Below, piece by piece: positions 13,769 to 15,967 of a DNA stretch of 15,967 nucleotides. Numbering within the stretch: position 1 is the first letter of the stretch; each line of letters starts with the position of its first letter. Under the pieces are notes generated by a model. That model did no database searches and was not told the origin of the DNA. It saw only the letters and a program-made list of their open reading frames with translations. Source of the DNA: JBBRMQ01 sp038230775 (GTDB taxonomy: Bacteria > Acidobacteriota > Thermoanaerobaculia > Gp7-AA8); assembly GCA_038230775.1 (NCBI GenBank), contig JBBRMQ010000079.1:1-15967 (forward strand). The letters run 5' to 3'. The position numbers and the translations under genes are program-made.

Positions 13769-15967
<2,199 letters not shown>

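Overview
The window is high-GC DNA that reads like a soil or sediment Acidobacteriota-type genome. That is an inference from gene content: a Ser/Thr kinase fused to a TolB/PD40-like beta-propeller, secreted M13 and M16 metallopeptidases, and many small dispersed palindromes of the GTGTGGGG type. No rRNA or other taxonomic marker is present, so the assignment is tentative.

Layout. 17-562 (-) is a chimeric gene relic in which the C-terminal DUF4143 part of an AAA ATPase is fused in frame to the tail of a TPR protein. 588-2935 (+) holds two intact membrane proteins, a CaCA-type sodium/calcium exchanger-like protein and a YihY/BrkB protein. 2968-3270 (+) is a both-ends-truncated fragment resembling a GHKL (MORC-like) ATPase. 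It abuts the first copy of a 244-bp direct repeat that carries a 64-aa ORF; the second copy lies 6,343 bp downstream. Between the copies are an M16 zinc peptidase (-), an AbrB-like antitoxin/Doc-family toxin pair (-) with a probable leaderless promoter, and a full-length M13 (neprilysin/PepO-like) peptidase (+) with a clear Rho-independent terminator.

After the second copy comes an array of hairpin-forming repeat units (9931-10254) that ends exactly at a relic of another PD40-kinase linker. Next are three same-strand genes: a large conserved-hypothetical protein with a GNAT-like C-terminal half, a stand-alone 113-aa domain, and a 472-aa protein with the same domain at its N-terminus followed by a transglutaminase/papain-like Cys-His-Asp region. 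This trio is the best candidate for an undescribed system. A further palindromic repeat supplies the stop codon of the convergent, partial Ser/Thr kinase-propeller gene, which runs off the right edge. That kinase also carries a palindromic repeat pair translated inside its linker.

The overall picture is a patchwork of housekeeping-like exported peptidases and membrane proteins interrupted by relics of accessory or defence genes, a toxin-antitoxin pair and an active-looking family of short palindromic repeats. All identities are from reading the sequence and recalling families; no search was run.
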